From the NCBI GenBank assembly GCA_029260755.1, contig JAJDCQ010000224.1, forward strand, positions 50,491 through 114,490: a stretch of 64,000 bases of DNA. Direction: 5' to 3'. Each line of letters opens with the position of its first letter. Within the stretch, counting starts at the first letter, position 1. The position numbers and the translations under genes are program-made. The DNA is from Planctomycetota bacterium. Lineage in GTDB: Bacteria > Planctomycetota > J058 > JAJDCQ01. Below the pieces are notes generated by a model. It did no database searches and was not told the origin of the DNA. It saw nothing but the letters and a program-made list of their open reading frames with translations. Positions 9,097 to 18,204 of the stretch are shown here, piece after piece.

Positions 9097-12000
9097 TCAG
9101 TCGGACGAGCGCCCGGCGCGGAGCTTCTCCAGGGCCGGTCGCACGAACGCCGCCGCCCGTCCATCGGGCGCGATCTCGAGGACGCGCTCCCAGTCCGCGA
9201 TCGCGCCTTCGACGTCGCCCTTGGTCGCCTTCGCTTGACCCCGCTGGGCGAGGGGGCCCTCGAAGGTGGGCTCGAGCTCGATCGCGCGGGTGAAGTCGGC
9301 GATCGCCTCGTCGACCTGCCCGGAGGTGAGCCGCGCCACGCCGCGGTTGTACCACGAGCTCGAGAGGCTCGCGTCGAGCTCGATCGCGTGGGTGAGGTCG
9401 TCGATGGCGTCGTCCACGCGACCGAGCGCGAGCCGGCAGCTTCCGCGAATGCTCCACGCGATCGCGTGGCGGGGCGCTCGCTCGATCACCGCGGAGGCGT
9501 CGGCGACCGCGGCGACGTTCTCGCCGAGCGCCCGGTGCGCCAGGGCGCGGTTGAGACGGGCCTCGATCATCTCCGGATCGACCTCGACCGCGCGCGAGTA
9601 GTCGGCGATCGCCCCCTTCGGATCCCCTGACTGATAGCGAGCCACCCCGCGCGAGGACCACGCCTCCGCCAGCCCGGAGTCGCGCTGGAGCGCGGCATCG
9701 AGGTCGGCGATCGCGCGCTCGTTCTCGCTCAGGTGAAGCCACGCGTTTCCGCGGTTGAGCCAGAAGCGCGCGTCGCCCGGGGCGCGATCGATCGCCTCGC
9801 CCAGGTCGCTCACCGCGCCGGCGCCATCGCGGAGCCGCAGCTTGGCCGACCCGCGACAGCTCCACGCCTCGGGCCGCTCGGGATCCAGCTCGATCGCCCG
9901 GGTGAAGTCGTCGATGGCACCCTCGGGGTCTTCGGCGGCCCGCGCCAGCCCGCGAGCGATGAGGGCCGCCTCCGACCCCGGATCGAGCTGCACCGCGCGC
10001 GAGGCGTCGTCGAGCGCGCTCCGGGCGTCGCCCGCCGCTCGATGCGCCGCGGAGCGATGCGTGAACGCCTCGGCCAATCCGCCGTCCAGCGTGATCGCGC
10101 GGGTGGCATCGGCGATCGCCTCGTCGAGGTCTCCCCGGGCCTTCCGCGCCGCCGCGAGGTCGCTCCAGGCCTTCGCGAAGCCGGGGTCGAGAGCGACCGC
10201 GCGCGAGAGGTCTGCGATGGCCCCTTCGAGGTCGCCCTGCTCGCGCCGGCAACACCCGCGGTTCGCCCACGCCTCCACCAGGGCCTCGTCCAGCTCGATC
10301 GCCCGGGTCAGGTCGACCGACGCGGCGACGAGCTCCCCGGCGCGATACCGCACTCCACCGCGCGCGTTCCAGGCGGGCGCCCACTTCGGCGCGCGCTCGA
10401 TCGCCCGGTCGAGGTCCGCGATCGCCGCCTCGGCCTCTCCATTCAGCGAACGGACGTTCCCGCGGTTCTGCCAGAGCGCGGCGTCGCGGGGGTCCAGCTC
10501 GATCGCCCGGGTGAGCACCTCGATCGCCTCCTGGTAGTCGCCGCGCGCCGTCAGGCTCGCCGCCTCCGTCGCCATCGACTCGGTCGAGGCCCGTGCGCCG
10601 CCGCTCGGCCCCTCGACCGGCGGCGTATCGCCCGTCGAGGCGCGGGGGAGCGCGCGCGCGACCTGTCGCCAGTAGGGTCCTCCGGTGCCGAAGCGATCGG
10701 TCCGCGCCTCGATCACGAATCCGAGCGCCCGCTCGCCCCCGAGCCGGCAGAGGGCGAGGGCCGGCGCGATGGCGTGGCGCTCGTCGACCTCCGCGAGATG
10801 GCGGGCGAGCGCATCGACCGCGTGCTCACGGATCGACATGGAGCCGAGCGCGGAGCACCACAGCTCGGCCGCCCGGAGCGGCGCCTCGCCGACGCGCGTC
10901 GCCACGACCGCGGCGAGGACGTCCCGCGCCGACCCCGAGCGTCCGACGCGTCGCCGTTCGCGCGCGACGAGCCGCCGCTCGGCCCGCGCGACCACCTCCG
11001 CTGCCGGCGCGTCGACCGTCGCGATCGACTCGCTCGGTCGCGACGCACCGAACCGATCGAGGATCGCGGCGAGGCCGACGATCTCGCCCTCGCCGGCGCG
11101 CTCCTCCTCGACGGTCGGCGCTGCCACCTCGAGGAGGGCCGAACGCGTCACCTGCCGCACCCGCTCGGTGATGCGATCGAGCCGCTCGGCCACCTCCCGC
11201 GCCGTCTCGGGATGACGGAGACCGACGAGCTCGATGACGGTGTCGCGGAGGCCGTCCCTGCGCTCCTCGACGGCGCCCGACTCCACGTCGTCGACGATCC
11301 GAGCGACGGCCGATCGGCGCTCCGCGTCGGCGCGGAGCCTCGCGCGTTCGAGCTCGGCGCGCGCGGCTCCGACGCGTCCGGCATCGACGCGCAGCGCGCC
11401 GGCCCGATCGAGCGCGAAGGCCGCCACGCTCCACTGCTCGGCCGCGCTCGCCGACTCGGCCAGCGAGACGGCGACCCCGAACGCGGAGGCTCGCGCCTCC
11501 GTATCGCCCGGCGTCATCGCGACGAGACGCCCCGTCGCCTCGACCGCGGCGAGCCCGGGTCCGAGGAGATCGTCGAACTCCCGGTCGCCGGGCGCATCGC
11601 GGACTCGAGCGAGCTCGGCGATGGCGTCGCGAGCCTCCGCGCGCAGGTCCGCCAGCCGGGACTCTCGGTAGAGGTGGAGCCCGCCGAGGAGGCCGCCGAC
11701 CCCGACGAGGACGAGCGCGCCGACGAGCGAGGCGAGCAGCGGATTACGCCGAAGCCAGCGACCGACCCGTTCGCCCCGCCCGATCGGGCGAGCCTCGATC
11801 GCCTCGCCGCGGAGGAAGCGCTCGAGCTCGTCCGCGACCGCACCGGCCGAGCCCAGCCGGCGCTCGGGCGCCTTCGCGAGGCAACGGAGGGCGATCGTCT
11901 CGAGGTCGGGGTGGATCGAGGGGTCGATGCGTCGCGGCGGCACCGGATCGTGGAACAGCACCTGCGCGACGATGTTGATCATGCTCTCGCCGCGGAACGG

Positions 12001-12642
12001 CGCGCTCCCGGTGATCGCGTGGTAGAGGAGCGCCCCGACCCCGTACACGTCGGTCGCCGGACCGTGGCGCTCGGACTGCCCGGAGGCCTGCTCGGGCGCC
12101 ATGTAGGCAGGCGTGCCGACGACCTGCCCGCTCGCCGTGAGGGATGCGTCCGTCGCTCCGAGGTCGCGCGCGAGGCCGAAGTCGGCCAGGCGCGGATGAC
12201 CCTCGGCGTCGATGAGGACGTTGTGAGGCTTCACGTCGCGATGGACGATCCCCTGCTCGTGAGCGTGCTCGAGCGCCCGCGCGACCCGCAGGGTGACCTC
12301 GGCCGCGCGACGAGGCGCCGGCCTCCCGCGACGGAGCTCGTCGATGAACGACTCTCCCTCGATCAGGTCCATCACGAGGAACGGGCTCCCCTCGTGACGA
12401 CCGATCTCGTGAACCGCGACGATGTCGGGGTGGCGGATCCGCGCGACGGCGCGGGCCTCCCGGAGGAAGCGGGCGAGGAGGTCGTCGGGGACGGGTCCGG
12501 TCCCGCTGCCAATGAGCTTGATCGCGACGTCCCGATGGAGGGTGAGATCGGTCGCGCGATACACGACGCCCATCCCGCCGCGACCCAGCTCGCCGGTCAC
12601 CTCGTAGCGGTCGATCCGCATGACGCGCTTGCCCTCGGTCAA
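9097..12642 (-). CDS. Transmembrane Ser/Thr protein kinase with 14 TPR units
   Basis: A complete Hanks kinase domain spans about residues 13-280: glycine loop GRGGMGVVY near 20-28, K42, HRD at 134-136 and DFG at 154-156. A membrane helix lies at about 302-324. Residues 325-690 form a helical, arginine/alanine-rich region with no recognised domain. About fourteen consecutive TPR units (consensus ending AIELDP) fill roughly 690-1165. The start codon is followed by a second methionine at position 8, which could be the true start. The gene is divergent from the App1-like gene across 147 bases. It has the same plan as the kinase at 2276-4549 but a longer sensor. Confidence 0.94.
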   Translation of the reverse strand: MTEGKRVMRIDRYEVTGELGRGGMGVVYRATDLTLHRDVAIKLIGSGTGPVPDDLLARFLREARAVARIRHPDIVAVHEIGRHEGSPFLVMDLIEGESFIDELRRGRPAPRRAAEVTLRVARALEHAHEQGIVHRDVKPHNVLIDAEGHPRLADFGLARDLGATDASLTASGQVVGTPAYMAPEQASGQSERHGPATDVYGVGALLYHAITGSAPFRGESMINIVAQVLFHDPVPPRRIDPSIHPDLETIALRCLAKAPERRLGSAGAVADELERFLRGEAIEARPIGRGERVGRWLRRNPLLASLVGALVLVGVGGLLGGLHLYRESRLADLRAEARDAIAELARVRDAPGDREFDDLLGPGLAAVEATGRLVAMTPGDTEARASAFGVAVSLAESASAAEQWSVAAFALDRAGALRVDAGRVGAARAELERARLRADAERRSAVARIVDDVESGAVEERRDGLRDTVIELVGLRHPETAREVAERLDRITERVRQVTRSALLEVAAPTVEEERAGEGEIVGLAAILDRFGASRPSESIATVDAPAAEVVARAERRLVARERRRVGRSGSARDVLAAVVATRVGEAPLRAAELWCSALGSMSIREHAVDALARHLAEVDERHAIAPALALCRLGGERALGFVIEARTDRFGTGGPYWRQVARALPRASTGDTPPVEGPSGGARASTESMATEAASLTARGDYQEAIEVLTRAIELDPRDAALWQNRGNVRSLNGEAEAAIADLDRAIERAPKWAPAWNARGGVRYRAGELVAASVDLTRAIELDEALVEAWANRGCCRREQGDLEGAIADLSRAVALDPGFAKAWSDLAAARKARGDLDEAIADATRAITLDGGLAEAFTHRSAAHRAAGDARSALDDASRAVQLDPGSEAALIARGLARAAEDPEGAIDDFTRAIELDPERPEAWSCRGSAKLRLRDGAGAVSDLGEAIDRAPGDARFWLNRGNAWLHLSENERAIADLDAALQRDSGLAEAWSSRGVARYQSGDPKGAIADYSRAVEVDPEMIEARLNRALAHRALGENVAAVADASAVIERAPRHAIAWSIRGSCRLALGRVDDAIDDLTHAIELDASLSSSWYNRGVARLTSGQVDEAIADFTRAIELEPTFEGPLAQRGQAKATKGDVEGAIADWERVLEIAPDGRAAAFVRPALEKLRAGRSSD

Positions 12643-12738
12643 GTGTGGCGGGCCCGCCCGAGCGCGCGCAAGTCAGGCGTCCGCGGGAGACTCGACCGGT
12701 CGCGCCGCCCCGCTTTCGCGCCCGCGCCCCTCGTCGCC

Positions 12739-12744
12739 TATACT
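12739..12744 (+). promoter_or_regulatory. Possible -10 element upstream of the App1-like gene
   Basis: TATACT sits 45 bases before the ATG at 12790 in an otherwise very GC-rich divergent spacer. No good -35 lies at 17 bases; CTTTCG about 20 bases upstream is the nearest candidate. The evidence is weak. Confidence 0.25.
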
Positions 12745-12789
12745 GCGACGGACGGCTCGAGCGAGCCGGACGAGAGGGAGGCGGGGGAC

Positions 12790-14169
12790 ATGCGCGCAGC
12801 AACGCGGACGCTCGGGGCCATCGTCGTGGCGGGCGGCCTCGCCCTCTGGCTCGGCGCCGGCGCCGCCCTGGCCGCCCCGGACACCAAGGACCTCTTCCGC
12901 AAGTGGGAGGTCGAGGGGACCGAGAACGACCAGGCGTTCACCGGGTCCGTCACCATCACCGATGGTGGCGACGGCGAGCTCGACCTGAGCGCCGCCCTCC
13001 GCCTCGCCGACGGAACGGAGATCTCCTGGAAGGCGGTCGGCCGCTACGCCGACGGCAGGATCACCTACACCTACGAGCGAGACGCGTCGGTCGGGATCGC
13101 CGGGCGCCTCGACGGGGTCGAGGCGGGCGACCCGCTCGAGATCACCGGCTCGTTCGAGCCGAACGCGCTCGCCACGTCGATGCGCGGCGAGCACTCGGGC
13201 GAGGGGATCTCCGGGTCCGCCCGCGCCTATCGCCCGGGGCGCGCCGGGCACGGCCTGCGCTGGACCCCGTCGGTCCTCGCCGACGTCCTCGTCGACTTCG
13301 GCCTCGAAGCGGATGACGAGGACGCCTTCCTCCTCGTCGCGGCCGACCACGACGCGAACGACAACGGCTTCCTGTCGAAGCCCGAGCTCCGGGAGGCCGC
13401 CCGGGCGATGTTCGCCGGTCGCGAGGACGGCGATGGGGATGCCGAGGAGGAGATGGAGCCGGGCGAGGGCGAGGGCGAGGGCGACGCCGAGGACGAGACC
13501 GAGCCCGGAGAGGGCGACGACGAGGCCGAGGTCATCGGGACCGACCCGGTCGAGGACGTCGAGATCGGGCTGATCTCCGACCTCGACAAGACGATCATCC
13601 CGCCCGAGCGCCGCCGCGTTCAGCCGCCGCCCTACCCGGGCATCACCGCGCTCGTGAACGCGCTCGAGGGCGAGAAGCCCGGCGATGTGAGCTTCGTCAC
13701 CGCCCGCAAGGCCGAGCGCGTCACCGAGGTGCCCGCGTGGCTCGAGGAGCACGGCATCCCGACCGGCCCGATCGAGACGGGCGTCTCGGGGATCCCGTGG
13801 GTCGCCGAGCCCGAGAAGGTCCGCGACTGCGAGGCGATCCTCGGGCGGACGCCGCGCAACCAGCGCTTCGTCTTCCTCGGCGACTCGAGCCAGCGCGACC
13901 CTGCCGTCTACAAGACGATCCAGGCGCGCCACCCGTCGCGCTTCGCGGTCGGCGTGATCCACATCGTGACCGACGACCCCAGAGACGCCGAGCGCTTCGC
14001 CGGCCTCCACGCGGTCGCCAACTGGGCCGAGGGAGCGGCGGCCCTCTTCGGCGCGGGCGTGCTCGACGAGGCGGCCGCGCGGCGGGTGATGAAGTCGGCG
14101 CGCGACGAGGGGCTCGAGATCGACGAAGACGCGATCGACGCCCTCATCGAAGCGCAGCGCGACGACTGA
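12790..14169 (+). CDS. Secreted App1-type phosphatase-like protein with EF-hand loop
   Basis: The 459-residue protein begins with a signal peptide (cleavage likely after ALA, residue 28). The N-terminal part (30-180) is an unassigned beta-rich domain. A perfect 12-residue EF-hand calcium loop occupies 188-199 (D188, N190, N192, G193, E199). A low-complexity acidic stretch follows (about 211-257). The C-terminal part resembles the catalytic domain of phosphatidate phosphatase App1: SDLDKT at 263-268 carries the haloacid-dehalogenase-type D264/D266 pair, with VTARK and FVFLGDSSQRDP segments further on. Phosphate-ester hydrolysis outside the cytoplasm, perhaps gated by calcium, is inferred. The ATG has a GGAGGCGGGGG region upstream. 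Two uncharacterised genes follow almost without gaps. Confidence 0.8.
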   Translation: MRAATRTLGAIVVAGGLALWLGAGAALAAPDTKDLFRKWEVEGTENDQAFTGSVTITDGGDGELDLSAALRLADGTEISWKAVGRYADGRITYTYERDASVGIAGRLDGVEAGDPLEITGSFEPNALATSMRGEHSGEGISGSARAYRPGRAGHGLRWTPSVLADVLVDFGLEADDEDAFLLVAADHDANDNGFLSKPELREAARAMFAGREDGDGDAEEEMEPGEGEGEGDAEDETEPGEGDDEAEVIGTDPVEDVEIGLISDLDKTIIPPERRRVQPPPYPGITALVNALEGEKPGDVSFVTARKAERVTEVPAWLEEHGIPTGPIETGVSGIPWVAEPEKVRDCEAILGRTPRNQRFVFLGDSSQRDPAVYKTIQARHPSRFAVGVIHIVTDDPRDAERFAGLHAVANWAEGAAALFGAGVLDEAAARRVMKSARDEGLEIDEDAIDALIEAQRDD

Positions 14170-14172
14170 CCC

Positions 14173-14802
14173 GTGGAGCCATCCCAGGCGACGGCGCTCG
14201 GCGCCGAGCTCGTCGGCGAGGCGCTCGCGACGACGCGCACGCTGAGCCCGCCAACCGACAGGCGGGCCGTCGTCGCCCGGGAGACCTGCGCCCTCCTCCA
14301 CCACTACGTCGAGCGACGCCTGACCGAGACGCTCGCTCCCGACGCCCGCGCGGCGACCCTCGCCGCGCTCCGGGAGGGGATCCTCGCGGCGTGGCCGTCG
14401 ACCGAAGGAGGCGGCGCCGACGCGCTCGCGGCCACGCTCGAGGAGCGGAGCGCCCCGTACGCGACGGCCGACCTCATCTTCGACGCCGACGTGATGCGGC
14501 CGTGGTCGCTCCTGTGGATCGCGAGCGAGAGGATCGTCGGGATCGTCCAGCGAACGCGCGACCTGAACGTGATCGGGCGCTACGTCGTCCGCCTCCGCGC
14601 CGCGTGCCTCGCCCTCTCCGCCCGCTTCGAGGCCGAGCCCCCGGCGGGCGCCGATCCGGCGACGGCGCCCGCCCTCGAAGGCGACGAGGGCGGGTGGAAC
14701 GTCACCCAGGCGAAGTGGCAGCGGCCGCCGGGGTGCATCCCCGTCCTGGCCGCCCTCGGCACCCTCATCGCGGCGGCCACCGCCGCCTCCGCCCACCCGT
14801 GA
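14173..14802 (+). CDS. Uncharacterised 209-residue protein
   Basis: I do not recognise a family. The frame starts at GTG 14173, three bases after the preceding stop, and has normal residue composition (helical, with LLWIASERIVGIVQRTRDLNV in the middle). The final 20 residues are hydrophobic and could be a tail anchor. The stop overlaps the GTG of the following Tat-exported protein by four bases (GTGA), which implies coupled translation. The tight arrangement suggests it works with its two neighbours. Confidence 0.65.
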   Translation: MEPSQATALGAELVGEALATTRTLSPPTDRRAVVARETCALLHHYVERRLTETLAPDARAATLAALREGILAAWPSTEGGGADALAATLEERSAPYATADLIFDADVMRPWSLLWIASERIVGIVQRTRDLNVIGRYVVRLRAACLALSARFEAEPPAGADPATAPALEGDEGGWNVTQAKWQRPPGCIPVLAALGTLIAAATAASAHP

Positions 14803-15818
14803 TCTCGCGGCGCGAGCTCCTGCGGCTCATGGCCGCGACCGGAGCGTTCGCCCCGCTCGGCGCCGCCGGATGGCGACGCGCGCACGCGGACGACGACGAA
14901 GACGGGGGCGAGGCAGACGAGACCGTCGGCAAGGCCTACCTGATCCGCGGGCTCGCCGCGCTCGCCCGGGCCCACGAGTTCCGCTGGAACGTCGGCCACC
15001 ACGGCTGCGCGGTCATCGCGGGATACTATCTCGGCCGGGAGAACGACCTCGCACCGGGTGCGCTCCGCGGGATCGCCGACCACCTCGACCGCTTCATCCG
15101 TCACCGCGCGAAGTTCATGCCGGACGAACCGATCCGTGGCGACGGGGGCGCGTCGGTCGAGCCGATCCTCGAGGCGCTCGCCGAGACCGTCGGATCGCTC
15201 CGCAGCGGCGGGCACGACGCGATCTACGGATCGCTGGCGCTCCGCGCCCTCCAGGACGCGCCCGAGGCCGCCACCCCGGAGGTGATCGACGGCGTGAGGC
15301 GGCTGCTCCGCCGCTTCGAGCGGGAGGTCTCCGTCGAGGAGCCGAGCGAGCATCATCGCTCTTACCCGATGACGCCGTACCGCGAGGTCGACGACATCGT
15401 CGCGGCGACGCTCGACGCGGTCCTCCGCCCGTGGAGCCACTTCGTGAAGGGCACGCCGACGAGCGCCGGCAACGTCGTCCACTGGGTGACCCACGCCGAC
15501 GCGCTCGTCACCCTGCGCGAGCTCGGCCACGTCGAGCTCGCCGAGAAGGCGGGCGCGGCTCACCAGCAGTACATCAATCATCCGATCGAGAGCGCCGAGC
15601 CCGGCGATCCGCCGGCCCCGCCGGCTCTGACCGACTGGCGAGCGCCCGCCTACTGGGTGAGCGACGACCCGCGCGTGATCCAGAAGGGGAGCTGGTTCTT
15701 CGGCCACTCCTTCAAGCTCCCGTACAGCCTCCTGCGGCTGCTCGGCCGGGTCGACGATCCGGAGCGCCGCGCGGAGGTGCTCGAGCGAGCGATCCTCCTG
15801 CCGGAGCTCTTCCGCTGA
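14799..15818 (+). CDS. Tat-exported protein of unknown function
   Basis: The N-terminus SRRELLRLMAATGAFAP is a twin-arginine signal followed by a cleavage-like AHA, so the folded protein would be exported, often a sign of a bound cofactor. The mature part (about 310 residues) is helical and rich in conserved-looking histidines (HEFRWNVGHHGC, EEPSEHHRSYP, WVTHADAL, AHQQYINHP), which could bind metal; that is inference. I do not recognise the family. The GTG start overlaps the stop of the preceding gene, and the stop lies 7 bases from the convergent end of the metallo-beta-lactamase gene. Confidence 0.65.
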   Translation: MISRRELLRLMAATGAFAPLGAAGWRRAHADDDEDGGEADETVGKAYLIRGLAALARAHEFRWNVGHHGCAVIAGYYLGRENDLAPGALRGIADHLDRFIRHRAKFMPDEPIRGDGGASVEPILEALAETVGSLRSGGHDAIYGSLALRALQDAPEAATPEVIDGVRRLLRRFEREVSVEEPSEHHRSYPMTPYREVDDIVAATLDAVLRPWSHFVKGTPTSAGNVVHWVTHADALVTLRELGHVELAEKAGAAHQQYINHPIESAEPGDPPAPPALTDWRAPAYWVSDDPRVIQKGSWFFGHSFKLPYSLLRLLGRVDDPERRAEVLERAILLPELFR

Positions 15819-15825
15819 CCGAAGC

Positions 15826-17784
15826 TCAGGGCGACGCCACGAACCGGATCGCCACCCGATCGGTCCGGTAGGAGCCACGGTCGTCGGTCACCTTCAGGGT
15901 GAACGTGTAGGTGCTCCCGACCCCGCGCGTCACCCGGACGCGCTCGGTCCGCCCGAGGAGGCGTCCCCAGGCGTCGCGCCACTCCCAGGCCACGATGCTC
16001 CCGTCGGGATCGTAGGAGCCCGAGCCGTCGAGGGTCGTGGTGACGACCCCGTCGCCGTTGCCGTCGCGGGAGTCGCGGTCATGCCCTGCGTTCGCGACCG
16101 GCGGACGGTTGTCGACGACCCGCACGACGACCGTATCCTGGTCGGTCAGCCCGCCCTCGTCCTCGACGGTGAGGGTGAGCTGGTGCCGGCCAACCGACAG
16201 GTTCGTCGTCAGGCGCGCCGTCCGGCCGAGCACGCGCGACCCCTCGGACCAGGTGTAGGCGGCGATCCGTCCATCGGGGTCGGACGACGCGGTGGCGGTG
16301 ACGGTGACCCGCTGCGCGCCGTCGCCGCCGCGGTCGGTCACGGTCTGATCGGCGCCGGCGCGCGCCGTCGGCCTGCGGTTCTCTCGAACGCTGACGGTGA
16401 CCGAGTCGGAGCCCGCGAGCCCGCCCACGTCCTCGGCCGTCAGGCTGAGGCGATGCGTCCCGATCGGCAGCGTCGTGATCAGCCGCGCCGGGTTGCCGAG
16501 GCGCTCGGAGCCCGCTCGCCACTCGAGGGAGACCGACGCGCCCTCGGGGTCGGACGCATCGCCGCTCAGGACGACCGTCTCGGCGCCGTCCCCGTCCCCA
16601 TCGTAGACGGTCTGATCGGAGCCGGCGTCGACGGTCGGCGGGCGATTCCCCGACGTCGACGTCGAGGAGGCCTCGTCGATCGAGATCGTCCGCGGGAGGC
16701 CGGCGCGACGACGCTCGTCCGGTCCCTGCCCGACCCGCCCGGTGGCGCTGATCGTGTAGCGTCGTCGGCCGTCGGTCTTGATCGCGATGTCGCCCGCGCA
16801 GAAGCCGGCGACCGAGGTCTCCCGACCGATCGGGCTGCCCTCCTCGGTCTGGAGGACGAGCGCCGGCGGGGCCGAGATCGCCCGAGCGCGGGCGAGGAGG
16901 ACGTTCTCGACGACGGCCTGGCGCGGATGCTCGAACGAGGAGCGCTGGCCGGCGCCGACCGAGATGATCGCCACCTCCGGCCGGAGCACGTTCATGAGGT
17001 CGCTGTTCGTCGACGACTCGCTCCCATGGTGACTGACCGCGAGGACGTCGAGGCCGCCCTCCGACATCAGGGCGCGGCGACCGCCGGAGGTGATCGACTC
17101 GACGATGGGCGTCTCGACGTTCACCTGACTGGTCCATCGACCGGTCTGGCGCCGGTCGTCGGCGCCGCCGCCGAGGTCGCTCGCCCAGAGGTAGTCGAAG
17201 CCGCCGTGCTGGATCAGGAGGGCGACCGAGAGGTCGTTCTCGCTCTCGTCGGCGCCCCACACCCGGCCGCGCCCGAGCACCTCGCCGCCGACGGCGACGA
17301 CGGTGATCTTCGCGCCGCCGCCGAGCCGGATCACCTGACCGAGCCCGATCGCCGTCGGCCGACCGGCCGTCGTCCGCGCGAACGCGGAGGTGTAGGCGTG
17401 CTGGCCACCGGAGGTCGACGCGCGGCTCCCGTTGTTGTAGTTGGCGACGCGGACGTCGTAGCCGCGGGCGACCACGTCGTCGAGGCCACCAATGTGATCG
17501 CCGTCCATGTGCCCGGCGATCGTGTAGTCGAGGCCGTCCTCGGGACGGAGACCGAGGCTCTCGAGGTAGCGGGCGACCGTCCAGCCCTTCCCGCTGCGAC
17601 CCGCCTCGAGGAGCACCGTGGTGCCGTCGGGACCGATGACGAGCACCGAGCTGCCCTGCGCCACGTTGATCGTGTGGATCTCGAGCAGACCCGAGGGCTC
17701 GAACGCCGCCGCAGACGACGCGGGCAGTACGATGGTCAGGACCACGACCGCGAGAACCGCGGCCGCGCGATTGGCGACTCCCAT
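15826..17784 (-). CDS. Secreted ComEC-like metallo-beta-lactamase-fold protein with three PKD domains
   Basis: The protein has 652 residues with a signal peptide (1-27). The N-terminal domain has the metallo-beta-lactamase metal motif H92-x-D94-x-D96-H97 followed by IGG, and a downstream AVSHHGSESS segment, both typical of the domain seen in ComEC/Rec2-related proteins. A linker near 365 leads to three tandem PKD-like Ig domains (about 375-645), each opening with an N-R-P-P-x-A-x-A-G-type motif. This suggests a cell-surface or secreted hydrolase of a phosphoester or nucleic acid, with the PKD domains for adhesion or spacing. There are no ComEC membrane helices, so it is not a DNA-uptake channel. 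A GGGAAGAGG ribosome site precedes the ATG. Confidence 0.85.
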   Translation of the reverse strand: MGVANRAAAVLAVVVLTIVLPASSAAAFEPSGLLEIHTINVAQGSSVLVIGPDGTTVLLEAGRSGKGWTVARYLESLGLRPEDGLDYTIAGHMDGDHIGGLDDVVARGYDVRVANYNNGSRASTSGGQHAYTSAFARTTAGRPTAIGLGQVIRLGGGAKITVVAVGGEVLGRGRVWGADESENDLSVALLIQHGGFDYLWASDLGGGADDRRQTGRWTSQVNVETPIVESITSGGRRALMSEGGLDVLAVSHHGSESSTNSDLMNVLRPEVAIISVGAGQRSSFEHPRQAVVENVLLARARAISAPPALVLQTEEGSPIGRETSVAGFCAGDIAIKTDGRRRYTISATGRVGQGPDERRRAGLPRTISIDEASSTSTSGNRPPTVDAGSDQTVYDGDGDGAETVVLSGDASDPEGASVSLEWRAGSERLGNPARLITTLPIGTHRLSLTAEDVGGLAGSDSVTVSVRENRRPTARAGADQTVTDRGGDGAQRVTVTATASSDPDGRIAAYTWSEGSRVLGRTARLTTNLSVGRHQLTLTVEDEGGLTDQDTVVVRVVDNRPPVANAGHDRDSRDGNGDGVVTTTLDGSGSYDPDGSIVAWEWRDAWGRLLGRTERVRVTRGVGSTYTFTLKVTDDRGSYRTDRVAIRFVASP

Positions 17785-18204
17785 GCGACCTCTTCCCCGT
17801 CCCGGACGACGCCCCCCGCGCCATTCGAGAACGAACGGAGTCGCACGCTCCGTGCCACACGGGTCGCCGCGACCCGCTCGACGCGTAAGCCCCTACGCCG
17901 CTTACTTTGCGTCCTGGTGGACCGGCGAGCGGTGAGAAGAAGTTGCGTCAGGTGTGCCCGATGTTCCCGGAATGTCGTTCACGATGCCGTCGTCGTCGAG
18001 AGAACTCGATTCACGCCACGAGAACCGCGTCCGGCCCGGTCGCCAGATTCCGGATCCGGGACACCGATCGGGCGCGTGGCGGAAACGGTGGAGCGTGACC
18101 TCTCTTCCAACCGGTGATCCCCAGGTAGGTTCGGCATAACGCTCCGCGGCACGACAGTTGCGCCCGACCGGGGTCGACCTCACCCCCGCATCGAGCAGGC
18201 ATCC
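17785..18204. other. 420-base divergent spacer
   Basis: The spacer lies between the divergent metallo-beta-lactamase and HEAT-protein genes and must hold promoters for both. It is less GC-rich than its flanks. A short imperfect hairpin (GACGC-GTAAG / CTTAC-ttt-GCGTC) sits at 17880-17913. No reading frame in it looks like protein, and I see no RNA gene. Confidence 0.5.

Noticed and set aside
8905..9630. Plus-strand frame after a perfect AAAGGAGGTG
   Set aside because: The ribosome-site-like bases are striking, but the protein is arginine/serine-rich and runs antisense through the TPR kinase. The motif is better read as part of the icd leader on the other strand.
17880..17913. Hairpin in the divergent spacer as a riboswitch or small RNA
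   Set aside because: Only ten paired bases with a bulge, no conserved core recognised; not enough to call an RNA element.
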